From Clostridiales bacterium (lineage in GTDB: Bacteria; Bacillota; Clostridia; Peptostreptococcales; T1SED10-28), in assembly GCA_007134725.1 (NCBI GenBank), contig SLKF01000073.1:1-8226 (forward strand): a stretch of DNA of 8,226 bases, read 5' to 3'. Below, one piece after another: positions 1-5,786 of this stretch. Numbering within the stretch: the first letter of the stretch is position 1; each line of letters opens with the position of its first letter. The notes below the pieces were generated by a model. It was given only the letters and a program-made list of their open reading frames with translations, was not told where the DNA came from and made no database searches. Both the position numbers and the translations under genes were made by a program.

Positions 1-23
1 ACCTGTCTGTAAGTGATGATGAT

Positions 24-75
24 CAAAATAAAAACCGCTTGGAGGTATGGATATTTTCCAAGCCTTCAGGCGGTT
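24..75 (-). terminator. Intrinsic terminator of the minus-strand small gene
   Basis: Read on the minus strand, the outer arms AACCG (71-75) and CGGTT (33-37) pair, and inside them CTTGGA (57-62) pairs with TCCAAG (38-43). The 8-base bulge between them (63-70) could itself form a small CCT/AGG hairpin. A U-rich tract (TTTTTATTTT on the minus strand, plus positions 25-34) follows the stem directly. The stem starts about 20 bases after the stop codon of the minus-strand gene, as expected of its terminator. The plus strand also has a T-rich stretch after the stem (78-90), so it may act in both directions. Confidence 0.7.
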
Positions 76-95
76 AATTTTTTATGTTTTGTTGT

Positions 96-362
96 TTATC
101 CGATGTAGCTGCCATAGCTGTAGAATTCCTTTGTTTTTTCGATGTCCCGTTCAACTTCCTGTAGTAAAATGGCTTTTTCAATCTTGGACTTGGCACTTTT
201 AAAGATGATGGTAAGTTTGTTAGCTTTTTCTTCAGGAATGCTGAGTTCAAATGTATCGTTGTTTAAATTCATGGATCGTTCCAATTTGTTTCCTTCTTTT
301 AAGCTTTCAAGTTTTTCGTTTGTCATTTCGTATCCGCTTCCCATGGCTAAAATGTTTTCCAC
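96..362 (-). CDS. Small hypothetical protein, 88 aa, GTG start
   Basis: I do not recognise this protein. It is a short, charged, soluble polypeptide with no signal peptide or membrane segment. The middle and C-terminal part (about residues 40-80) is rich in Lys, Glu, Ile and Leu and is probably helical; the last residues are Tyr/Gly/Ser-rich (YSYGSYIG). The start is GTG: an AAAGGAG Shine-Dalgarno sequence lies eight bases upstream on the minus strand (plus positions 371-377). The first internal ATG (residue 7) has no comparable site. It is a real gene rather than a shadow because it has a ribosome binding site, a promoter with TATAAT about 70 bases upstream and an intrinsic terminator 20 bases downstream, all on the same strand. 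It is transcribed away from the regulator and operon, so a functional link is not implied. A small regulatory or mobile-element-associated protein is possible, but nothing shows it. Confidence 0.65.
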   Translation of the reverse strand: MENILAMGSGYEMTNEKLESLKEGNKLERSMNLNNDTFELSIPEEKANKLTIIFKSAKSKIEKAILLQEVERDIEKTKEFYSYGSYIG

Positions 363-433
363 TGTGATCCGCTCCTTTTCAATTATATTTTGGTGAGTAT
401 TGTTCTTTGGATTATTTCTTAATCTCTAAGTAT

Positions 434-462
434 ATTATAGTATGAATTCTGAGTAGTGATAA
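434..462 (-). promoter_or_regulatory. Sigma-A-type promoter of the minus-strand small gene
   Basis: On the minus strand a perfect -10 box TATAAT (plus 434-439) lies 17 bases downstream of TTATCA (plus 457-462), which matches four of six bases of the TTGACA -35 consensus. The -10 box is about 70 bases upstream of the GTG start at 362, leaving a short leader with no obvious structure. Spacing and direction fit transcription of the 88-aa gene. Confidence 0.6.
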
Positions 463-485
463 CGGTCTTAAGGCTATTTCGCAGT

Positions 486-506
486 CCATCTTCGGGGTGG
501 TTTTTT
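486..506 (+). terminator. Weak terminator-like hairpin
   Basis: CCATC (486-490) pairs with GGTGG (496-500), including one T-G pair, across the loop TTCGG, and six T residues (501-506) follow. The stem is only five base pairs. No plus-strand gene lies just upstream, so it may be a relic of a lost gene or may limit read-through from outside the window. Confidence 0.35.
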
Positions 507-820
507 ATCGGTCGGAGGGTGGAGGTGCCCAATTCATAAATGCGTTTGTAATCGGTAAGTAGTTATGAAAAGTTGAGGATAACTCAGCAATAAAAAGAAA
601 ATATTTTCCAAAAAATAGAGGATTTATGGATTTGCTTATAGAAGTTATTAACAAAACTGCTTTGATATTCTTCAAAGGTTTAATAGTTGGACAGAGTGGC
701 TAGAACCTTATGGGTAGTGGGAAAAACGAATTAGAGGATCGAAATACAACTCTTTAGCGATTAAATATAATAGGCCGGTTAGTTTCTACGTGATTTTATA
801 GACTTAAGGGGTTGATTTGA

Positions 821-922
821 ATGGACAATTTATTAAAAGATGCTTTAGTCTATTGGGAAGTTGCAAAACACTTAAAGACATGGGTAACGAATCTGAAACG
901 AACGGACAGAGGGACGGAGTAA
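821..922 (+). pseudogene. 33-codon ORF, possible gene fragment cut by a repeat
   Basis: An ATG at 821 follows a Shine-Dalgarno-like AAGGGG (806-811) at nine bases. The frame runs 33 codons (starts MDNLLKDALVYWEVAKHLKT) and ends at TAA 920-922. That stop is inside the 33-bp repeat at 902-934, so the last codons come from the repeat and not from the original gene, if there was one. The composition (Leu, Lys, Trp, aliphatic) is protein-like, but no family is recognised. It could be the 5' stub of a gene interrupted by the repeat, or a chance ORF. Confidence 0.2.
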
Positions 923-934
923 TTGTCCGCCTCA
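902..934. repeat. 33-bp hairpin-forming repeat, copy 1
   Basis: This copy matches 8137-8169 in the same orientation with a single difference (T at 920, A at 8155). It begins ACGGACAGAGGGACGG and ends TTGTCCGCCTCA. Two alternative hairpins are visible: CGGACA (903-908) with TGTCCG (924-929), or GAGG plus CGGA with TCCG plus CCTC around a two-base bulge. A GGACAGAGGGACGG core like this is, from memory, common as dispersed palindromic elements in clostridial genomes, sometimes near IS200/REP-associated Y1 transposases. That link is recollection and was not checked here; no transposase is present in the window. Confidence 0.75.
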
Positions 935-1148
935 GAAATCAATTCTAAGGAGTGATTTACTAGAAGGAGTTGCTAGTGATCAAGCTCAACATAGAGTAGA
1001 TGTGCATATTTTAAAATCTTTAAGTCACAAAAAAATGTAACATCTAAGATCTTTTGGAGAAATCTCGGGAAATGATTTTCTGGAATTCATGGATTATCAT
1101 CATCTTTTGAAAAACGGAATGAAAAGGTTGTAAAAAAATCGTTTGCGT

Positions 1149-1165
1149 TCACACTGTGATATAAT
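1149..1165 (+). promoter_or_regulatory. Extended -10 promoter of the activator gene, overlapped by a dyad
   Basis: TGATATAAT (1157-1165) is a perfect extended -10 box (TG-N-TATAAT). No good -35 hexamer lies 17 bases upstream, as is typical when the extended -10 is used. The perfect 11-bp palindrome TCACACTGTGA (1149-1159) overlaps the TG element, a good place for an operator that blocks RNA polymerase. The start codon is about 65 bases downstream, so this is the likely sigma-A promoter of the activator gene. Confidence 0.6.
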
Positions 1166-1229
1166 AAATTTCAAAGTTTTTATTGCATTAATAGAATTAT
1201 TAAAGTAGTAAAAGGAGTTGAATAGTGTC

Positions 1230-2660
1230 ATGGAAAATGAAGATATAAAGCGTTTAAGAAAAGATCTTGAAGAATGCAGGGAAATTCGCGAGGAGTTTGA
1301 AATGATTTTGGACTACACCTTTGATTTTATAAGCATTGCTGATCACCGAGGAGTGTATTTACGAATCAGCAAAGGATCCGAAAAGTTCTTTGGGGTTCAG
1401 GAAAGTGATATTGTGGGCCACAGCGCCTATATGATTCAAGAGCGAGGCATTGTGAAAGAATCAGTTACGGTAAAAGTGCTGAAGACCAAGGAGAAGTATA
1501 CTGCCATTCAAAAGACCAATACCGGTATACGATTTATGGTTATCGGGATCCCCATGTTTGGTGAAAATGGAGAATTGAAAAAAATCATCAATATTTCCAG
1601 GGACGTGACTGAGAGAGAAAACCTGAATCGACGTTTAATAGAGACAGAAGAACTTTTGGCTTGGTACCGGGACGAAGTGTATCGAAAACAGGAAATGGAG
1701 AAAAACTTTGTGGCCGGAGAAACAAAAGTAATGCAGCGTATTTCCTTGGTGATGAAACAGGCAGCAGGTGTAAATGTAACCGTTCTTCTACAAGGGGAAA
1801 CAGGAGTGGGAAAAAGCTTTATCGCAAAGACTATCCATGCCATGAGTCACCGCAGAGACAAGCCCTTTATTCAAGTTAACTGCGGTGCGATTCCCGATAC
1901 CCTCCTGGAGTCTGAACTCTTCGGTTATGTAAAAGGAGCTTTCACAGGAGCTTCCACCGAGGGAAAAAAGGGATATTTTGAAATTGCCACCGGAGGGACC
2001 CTTTTTCTGGACGAAATTGCGGAAATTCCCTTGCATCTACAAGTCAAGCTCCTACATGCCTTGGAAGAACAACAAATTTATAAGATCGGGAGCTCGGAGG
2101 CAACCCTGATAGATGTGAGAATTATAGCAGCAACTAATAAGGATCTTACCCGCATGGTAAGTAAAGGAGAATTTCGAGAAGACCTTTATTACCGCCTTAA
2201 TATTTTGCCTATCGTTATCCCGTCTTTGAGGGAGCGTGTTGCGGATATCCCTCTGTTTATCCATTATTTTGTGAAGAAATACAATGAGAAACACTGTATG
2301 AATAAGCATTTGACCATCGAAGCCCATCAAATCCTAAAGCATCATCAATGGAAGGGGAACGTTCGGGAGTTGGAAAATATGATTGAACGGCTATTGATCA
2401 CGGCGACTGAAGATGAAATCAATGCAAAACATGTGCATTTGAACATCGGCGACGATGAAAGTGAGAAAAAAATCGAAGTACGAGGTCTGATGCCTTTAAA
2501 AGAGGGGATAAAGGAAGTGGAAAACCGTCTTATACTGATGGCTTATAAAAAGTACAAGACCACACGGAAAATCTCCGAAGTACTGAAAATCGATCAATCT
2601 ACCGTAGCGAAAAAGCTCAAGGTTTTAAAAGACGACATCGAGGAATCTACACAAAAATGA
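1230..2660 (+). CDS. Sigma-54-dependent transcriptional activator (PAS - AAA+ - HTH), 476 aa
   Basis: This is an enhancer-binding protein that uses ATP hydrolysis to open promoters bound by sigma-54 RNA polymerase. Counting from ATG 1230: a short charged helix (1-23), a PAS-type sensor domain (about 24-130), a coiled linker (about 131-160), the AAA+ domain (about 164-405) and a Fis/TyrR-like HTH (about 442-464, TRKISEVLKIDQSTVAKKLK). Visible motifs are Walker A GETGVGKS (189-196), an intact sigma-54-contacting GAFTGA loop (236-241), Walker B GGTLFLDE (255-262), the arginine-finger segment FREDLYYRLN (315-324) and sensor II GNVREL (376-381). There is no response-regulator receiver domain, so control is probably by a ligand or signal at the PAS domain. 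ATG 1230 was chosen because AAAGGAG (1211-1217) abuts the in-frame TTG at 1218 too closely; spacing to the ATG is 12 bases, a little long. The gene precedes an operon with a -24/-12 promoter, its probable target. The ligand is unknown. Confidence 0.93.
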   Translation: MENEDIKRLRKDLEECREIREEFEMILDYTFDFISIADHRGVYLRISKGSEKFFGVQESDIVGHSAYMIQERGIVKESVTVKVLKTKEKYTAIQKTNTGIRFMVIGIPMFGENGELKKIINISRDVTERENLNRRLIETEELLAWYRDEVYRKQEMEKNFVAGETKVMQRISLVMKQAAGVNVTVLLQGETGVGKSFIAKTIHAMSHRRDKPFIQVNCGAIPDTLLESELFGYVKGAFTGASTEGKKGYFEIATGGTLFLDEIAEIPLHLQVKLLHALEEQQIYKIGSSEATLIDVRIIAATNKDLTRMVSKGEFREDLYYRLNILPIVIPSLRERVADIPLFIHYFVKKYNEKHCMNKHLTIEAHQILKHHQWKGNVRELENMIERLLITATEDEINAKHVHLNIGDDESEKKIEVRGLMPLKEGIKEVENRLILMAYKKYKTTRKISEVLKIDQSTVAKKLKVLKDDIEESTQK

Positions 2661-2728
2661 TGATAATCTAAACTGATGATAATAATACAAAACTGATGAT
2701 GAAAATCCAAAACCGATGATGAAAATCC
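2653..2728 (+). repeat. Direct-repeat array of TGATGAT units with 20-bp period
   Basis: Four units centred on TGATGAT start at 2658, 2674, 2694 and 2714 (the last reads CGATGAT). The last two full units, 2689-2708 and 2709-2728, are 20 bp each and differ at one base; the unit at 2669-2688 matches at 16 of 20. The first unit overlaps the stop codon of the activator gene. A 20-bp period is close to two helical turns, so bound proteins would lie on one face of the DNA. The array lies 120-190 bp upstream of the sigma-54 promoter, a normal distance for enhancer sites. It could equally be a slippage-generated repeat with no role. Confidence 0.6.
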
Positions 2729-2747
2729 ACGGAATTGGATTTTTTTT
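2722..2747 (+). terminator. Intrinsic terminator of the activator gene
   Basis: AAAATCCA (2722-2729) pairs perfectly with TGGATTTT (2736-2743) across the loop CGGAAT, and the T-run continues to 2747. The stem is AT-rich but eight base pairs long. It lies 62 bases after the activator stop codon and would separate activator transcription from the operon. Its 5' arm is the end of the last unit of the repeat array. Confidence 0.7.
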
Positions 2748-2785
2748 ATGTAAAAAGGTTTTTCTAGTATGGACACCGGTTAAGG

Positions 2786-2802
2786 AATACACTAGATGTA
2801 TT
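2786..2802. promoter_or_regulatory. Dyad AATACA-N5-TGTATT, candidate enhancer (UAS)
   Basis: AATACACTAGATGTATT is a perfect inverted repeat with 6-bp arms and a 5-bp centre. It is centred about 78 bp upstream of the predicted transcription start of the sigma-54 promoter, within the range of binding sites for sigma-54 activators. Such sites are usually dyads bound by a dimeric HTH of the kind seen at the activator's C-terminus. The assignment to this activator is inference from position and symmetry. Confidence 0.45.
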
Positions 2803-2844
2803 GCTACAGAAAGATTTCAGAAAATATCAAAAATTCCGTTGAGT

Positions 2845-2860
2845 TTGGCCCGATTATTGC
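2845..2860 (+). promoter_or_regulatory. Sigma-54 (-24/-12) promoter of the permease-hydrolase operon
   Basis: TTGGCCCGATTATTGC carries the invariant GG (2847-2848) and GC (2859-2860) separated by exactly ten bases, and matches the TTGGCAC-N5-TTGC consensus at all but one position. Transcription should start near 2872, giving a leader of about 34 bases ending in AAGGAGG. It is the only such site found in the operon region, and the activator gene with an intact GAFTGA loop is directly upstream. Confidence 0.85.
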
Positions 2861-2905
2861 TAATATAATATTGAAGGTAAAATACAAAAAAAAAGGAGGA
2901 TTTTT

Positions 2906-4090
2906 ATGAGTTTATTAATGGCTTTTTCAATTGTTCTGATTGTTCTATCAATCGGAGATGTGGTATCTGCTAAAACAAAGGCTTTTATCCCATCGGTATT
3001 TGTGGCAGCACTTTTATTTCTATTTGGTTTCTGGACGTTTTTTCCAGAAGATATCGTTGCATTAGCAGGATTTCAAACACCCATTGTTTTTCTTTCAATG
3101 TATCTGTTGATCACACACATGGGTACACTGCTTTCAATCAGAGAGTTAGCCGCGCAGTGGAGGACGATTTCAGTAGCTTTAATCGGTATTGTAGGAGTTA
3201 TCGCTCTTACAATGACTGTAGGTGCCGCAGTATTCGGATTTGAAGCTGCAGTTACAGCTACCCCCCCATTAACAGGAGGGATAGTAGCTGCAATTATTAT
3301 GAGTGAAGCAGCAGCTGAGTTAGGTTTGGAAAGTTTAGCTGTTTTAGCAATCATTACTTATGTTATGCAGGGATTCATCGGCTATCCCCTTACATCTTTA
3401 ATGCTTAAAAAAGAAGGGAATAGACTAATAGGTAAATTCAGAAAAGGTGAAATGAAGATTGCAGTAAAAGATGAGAAAGCCGAAGCTGAAACGAAGAAGA
3501 AAAAACTGTTTCCACAGCTCCCTGAACAGTATAGAACTACTTACGTAATACTAGCAAAACTTGGTTTAACAGCATGGGCTGCGGTTGCTATTGGAGGAGT
3601 AGCAGAACCGTATATCGGTATTTCTCCATTTGTTTGGTGTCTAATCTTTGGCGTAATTGCACAGGAAATTGGATTTGTCGAGCAAAAACCACTAAACATA
3701 TCAGGATCTTTTGGGTTTTTAATTACAATACTTATGGCGTTTATATTTGCCGGTCTTGCAAGAGCTACACCGGAAATGCTAATAGAAATAGCTGTTCCCT
3801 TAGCCGGTATCATAGTTCTAGGGGTTACAGGAATGGCTATATTATCGATGACTTTAGGTAAATTTTTAGGCTATACAAAGGAAATGGCTTTTGCAGTAGC
3901 ACTTACGGCTTTATACGGATTTCCGCCAAACTATATTTTAACCGAAGAGGGTGCTAATGCCATCGCTGAAAACCCAGAAGAAAAAGAGTTTTTGATGGGT
4001 GAAATGTTGCCACAAATGTTAGTCGGGGGCTTTACAACGGTTACGATCGCTTCCGTAATTATAGCCGGTATATTTGTGAACTTCCTATAA
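2906..4090 (+). CDS. Polytopic membrane permease, two-halved, family unassigned, 394 aa
   Basis: An integral membrane protein, probably a secondary transporter. Hydrophobic segments run from about residues 1-20, 26-46, 57-76, 86-112, 120-137 and 143-167. A charged Lys/Glu-rich loop follows (about 168-211, likely cytoplasmic). Further segments are at about 213-233, 239-257, 266-286, 291-317, 325-345 and 370-393. Two sets of about six helices around a central loop, and the length near 400 residues, resemble GltS/BASS-type inverted-repeat carriers, but I cannot assign it to a named family. Conserved-looking spots inside the membrane are TATPPLTGG (118-125) and YGFPPNY (337-343), whose helix-breaking Pro/Gly pairs could be substrate or ion sites. 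AAGGAGG (2893-2899) six bases before the ATG fixes the start. It is first in the operon, right after the sigma-54 promoter, so it probably imports the substrate of the hydrolases downstream. Export, or a non-transport role, is not excluded. Confidence 0.75.
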   Translation: MSLLMAFSIVLIVLSIGDVVSAKTKAFIPSVFVAALLFLFGFWTFFPEDIVALAGFQTPIVFLSMYLLITHMGTLLSIRELAAQWRTISVALIGIVGVIALTMTVGAAVFGFEAAVTATPPLTGGIVAAIIMSEAAAELGLESLAVLAIITYVMQGFIGYPLTSLMLKKEGNRLIGKFRKGEMKIAVKDEKAEAETKKKKLFPQLPEQYRTTYVILAKLGLTAWAAVAIGGVAEPYIGISPFVWCLIFGVIAQEIGFVEQKPLNISGSFGFLITILMAFIFAGLARATPEMLIEIAVPLAGIIVLGVTGMAILSMTLGKFLGYTKEMAFAVALTALYGFPPNYILTEEGANAIAENPEEKEFLMGEMLPQMLVGGFTTVTIASVIIAGIFVNFL

Positions 4091-4113
4091 GAGACTTTGA
4101 GAAAGGATGCGTT

Positions 4114-4545
4114 ATGAGCACACATAAAATATTATGTAACTGGAACAAAAATATGCAGTTTGAAGCCCATGATTTACAAGATCACAAGGTGAAAATTGAT
4201 ATCGGGAAGGTACATGGTGGTGATGGGGCTGGATTCAGCCCTATGCCTTTAATTCTTGTAGGTTTGGGTGGATGTATGGGCGTGGATGTTAAACTGGTTT
4301 TAGATCGAATGAGAATTGATGTAAAAAAAATGGAGTTAGAGATTATTGGAGAATTAGACGAAGATAAAAAACCAAAAACCTATAAAAAAATTATCATAAA
4401 TTTCTATTTCCTTGGCGAAAACTTAAAAGTTGAAAAACTTGAAAGAGCAATAAAAATTGCGGAAGAAGAGCTGTGCAATGTTAGTGCAATGTTATCTCAG
4501 ATATGTGAACTAGAGTACAACGTGAAACTAAAGGAGGCGGATTAA
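4114..4545 (+). CDS. OsmC/YhfA-family thiol protein, 143 aa
   Basis: A small cytoplasmic protein of the OsmC/Ohr superfamily, whose members reduce organic hydroperoxides with two active-site cysteines or, in the YhfA branch, have no settled role. The first cysteine is Cys54 in GLGGCMGVDV at the start of the central helix. The second is Cys121 in EELCNVSAML, where the family has a YCSVS-like motif. Both sit where the reactive pair is expected, and Cys8 and Cys131 are extra. Length matches the family (about 135-145). The Arg and Glu positions diagnostic of true Ohr enzymes could not be verified by eye, so the OsmC/YhfA label is safer than 'Ohr'. AGAAAGGA precedes the ATG; the gene is 23 bases after the permease and shares one base with the next gene (TAATG), so it is translationally linked to the hydrolases. 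It may protect them or act on a sulfur-containing or reactive product; that is inference. Confidence 0.85.
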   Translation: MSTHKILCNWNKNMQFEAHDLQDHKVKIDIGKVHGGDGAGFSPMPLILVGLGGCMGVDVKLVLDRMRIDVKKMELEIIGELDEDKKPKTYKKIIINFYFLGENLKVEKLERAIKIAEEELCNVSAMLSQICELEYNVKLKEAD

Positions 4546-5786
4546 TGAAAACGAATCTAGATAGGATTAAAAAAGATATTGAAATCTTAAGTGAGTTTAA
4601 TGCTACCCCAGAAAAAGGGTTGACGAGATTTTCCTTTACAAAAGAGGATCGTCAGGTAAGAGAGTATCTCAAAGAAGAACTTAAAAAGCTTAATGTAGAA
4701 ATATACGAAGATGAATCAGCAACGCTGTTGGCAAAAAGAAAAGGAACGGGTGGTCAACTGCCATCAATAATGATCGGATCCCATTTCGATTCCGTGAAAA
4801 ATGGAGGCAATTTTGATGGGCCCGCAGGAATTATTATGGCGTTAGAAATTCTTAGAACCTTAGATGAAAACAATATAAAAATGAAATACCCTGTAGAATT
4901 TGTTGCGATGATTGAGGAAGAGGGAGGCAGATTTGGAGCCGGAGTATTTGGTAGCAGAGCTATGGCAGGAATGGTCACTTATGAGGAGTTATTAAGAAAT
5001 AAAGATGAGAATGGGATTTCAATGGCGGAAGCTATGGAAGAATTCGGATTCGATCCTAAAAAGATCAGTGATGCAAAAAGAAATCCGGAGGACATCAAAG
5101 CATTTATTGAGCTTCATATAGAACAGGGACCGTTGCTTGAAAGTAAAAATAAAAATGTGGGAATTGTGGACTACGTTGTTGGAATAAACCACATTAATGT
5201 GACCGTCAAAGGTAGACCGGATCACGCAGGCACTACACCGATGAATATGAGAGCTGATTCTATGAATATAGCAGCAAAAGTAATCGGTAAAATCGACAGT
5301 TATGCGGTTGAAGAAAATAACGGTACTGTAGTTACTGTTGGAAGTGTAAAGACGAAGCCGGGTGCTACAAACATCGTAGCAGGAAATGTTGAGTTTACAA
5401 TTGATTTACGTTCAAAGGATTACGAGAGCATACAGAAAATAAAAGAGAAAATTAAATCCGATTTAGAGACACTTACAAAGGATAATGAAGGGCTATCCTA
5501 TGAAATCGTTCAAATGCTGGATGTAAAACCCGTTGAGATGTCCAAGAAGATCCTGGGTTTGTTTGAAAAAAATGCAGATAGTAATGATCTTTCATACGAA
5601 ATTATGACAAGCGGTGCAGGCCATGATGCAATGATTATGGGGAAAATTGCCGATGTGGGCCTTGTATTTGTTCCTAGTAAAGACGGGAGAAGCCACTGCC
5701 CTGAGGAGTGGACTGATTATGAAGATCTGCAAAAGGGGATCGAGCTTATCTATCATACGGTGTTGGATTTAGGGGAGGTACAATAA
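4545..5786 (+). CDS. M20-family Zn hydrolase, N-carbamoyl-L-amino-acid hydrolase / allantoate amidohydrolase type, 413 aa
   Basis: A dinuclear metal amidohydrolase of the HyuC/AllC group, which cleaves N-carbamoyl (ureido) groups from amino acids or allantoate. Some members cleave other N-substituted amino acids. Motifs in order: GSHFDSVKNGGNFDGPAG (79-95), EEEGGRFGAGVFGSRAMAG (124-142), ELHIEQGP (189-196), GRPDHAGTTPMNMRAD (223-238), SGAGHDAM (356-363) and PSKDGRSHCPEEWT (377-390). Metal ligands expected from the family are His80, Asp91, Glu126, His191 and His384, with Glu125 as general base; all are present. Full length for the family (about 410). The start is set by AAGGAGG (4531-4537) seven bases upstream. 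It overlaps the OsmC-like gene and the next gene by one base each, so translation is coupled. No hydantoinase, allantoinase or ureidoglycolate gene is in the window, so allantoin or hydantoin use is not supported by context. The true substrate is open. Confidence 0.9.
   Translation: MKTNLDRIKKDIEILSEFNATPEKGLTRFSFTKEDRQVREYLKEELKKLNVEIYEDESATLLAKRKGTGGQLPSIMIGSHFDSVKNGGNFDGPAGIIMALEILRTLDENNIKMKYPVEFVAMIEEEGGRFGAGVFGSRAMAGMVTYEELLRNKDENGISMAEAMEEFGFDPKKISDAKRNPEDIKAFIELHIEQGPLLESKNKNVGIVDYVVGINHINVTVKGRPDHAGTTPMNMRADSMNIAAKVIGKIDSYAVEENNGTVVTVGSVKTKPGATNIVAGNVEFTIDLRSKDYESIQKIKEKIKSDLETLTKDNEGLSYEIVQMLDVKPVEMSKKILGLFEKNADSNDLSYEIMTSGAGHDAMIMGKIADVGLVFVPSKDGRSHCPEEWTDYEDLQKGIELIYHTVLDLGEVQ

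Larger units (their letters stand above)
463..1148. other. 684-686-base region without a convincing gene; probably decayed or accessory DNA
   Basis: No reading frame here has length, start and ribosome binding site together. Several short stretches read like protein but are broken by stops. The frame 652-801 is open apart from TAG at 715. The frame 897-1133 is open apart from TAA at 1038. A 33-codon ORF at 821-922 ends inside a repeat. I could not match any of them to a family. The region also holds a small terminator-like hairpin (486-506) and one copy of a 33-bp repeat (902-934). Together this suggests eroded genes or old mobile-element remains, but in AT-rich DNA broken frames of this size also arise by chance. 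Confidence 0.4.

Noticed and set aside
190..205. TTGGCAC-like sequence resembling a second sigma-54 promoter
   Set aside because: It has the GG element but GA instead of GC ten bases further on, and lies inside the minus-strand gene with no plus-strand gene to drive.
1218..1229. TTG start four codons upstream of ATG 1230 for the activator
   Set aside because: The AAAGGAG sequence directly abuts this TTG, leaving no spacing for initiation; ATG 1230 is the better start.
1508..1843. Open frames on the minus strand within the activator (also 1788-2036 and 2052-2330)
   Set aside because: They lie opposite a gene with complete family motifs and have no convincing start signals; they are shadows of its codon pattern.
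2653..2728. CRISPR-like array
   Set aside because: The units are contiguous 20-bp repeats without unique spacers, and there are no cas genes.
3073..3813. Minus-strand open frames opposite the permease
   Set aside because: Low-complexity Ile/Ala/Pro-rich translations are typical antisense shadows of a hydrophobic gene.
4545..5786. Naming this gene allC or hyuC
   Set aside because: The motifs fit the shared family, but no allantoin or hydantoin genes are near, so a specific symbol would overstate the evidence.
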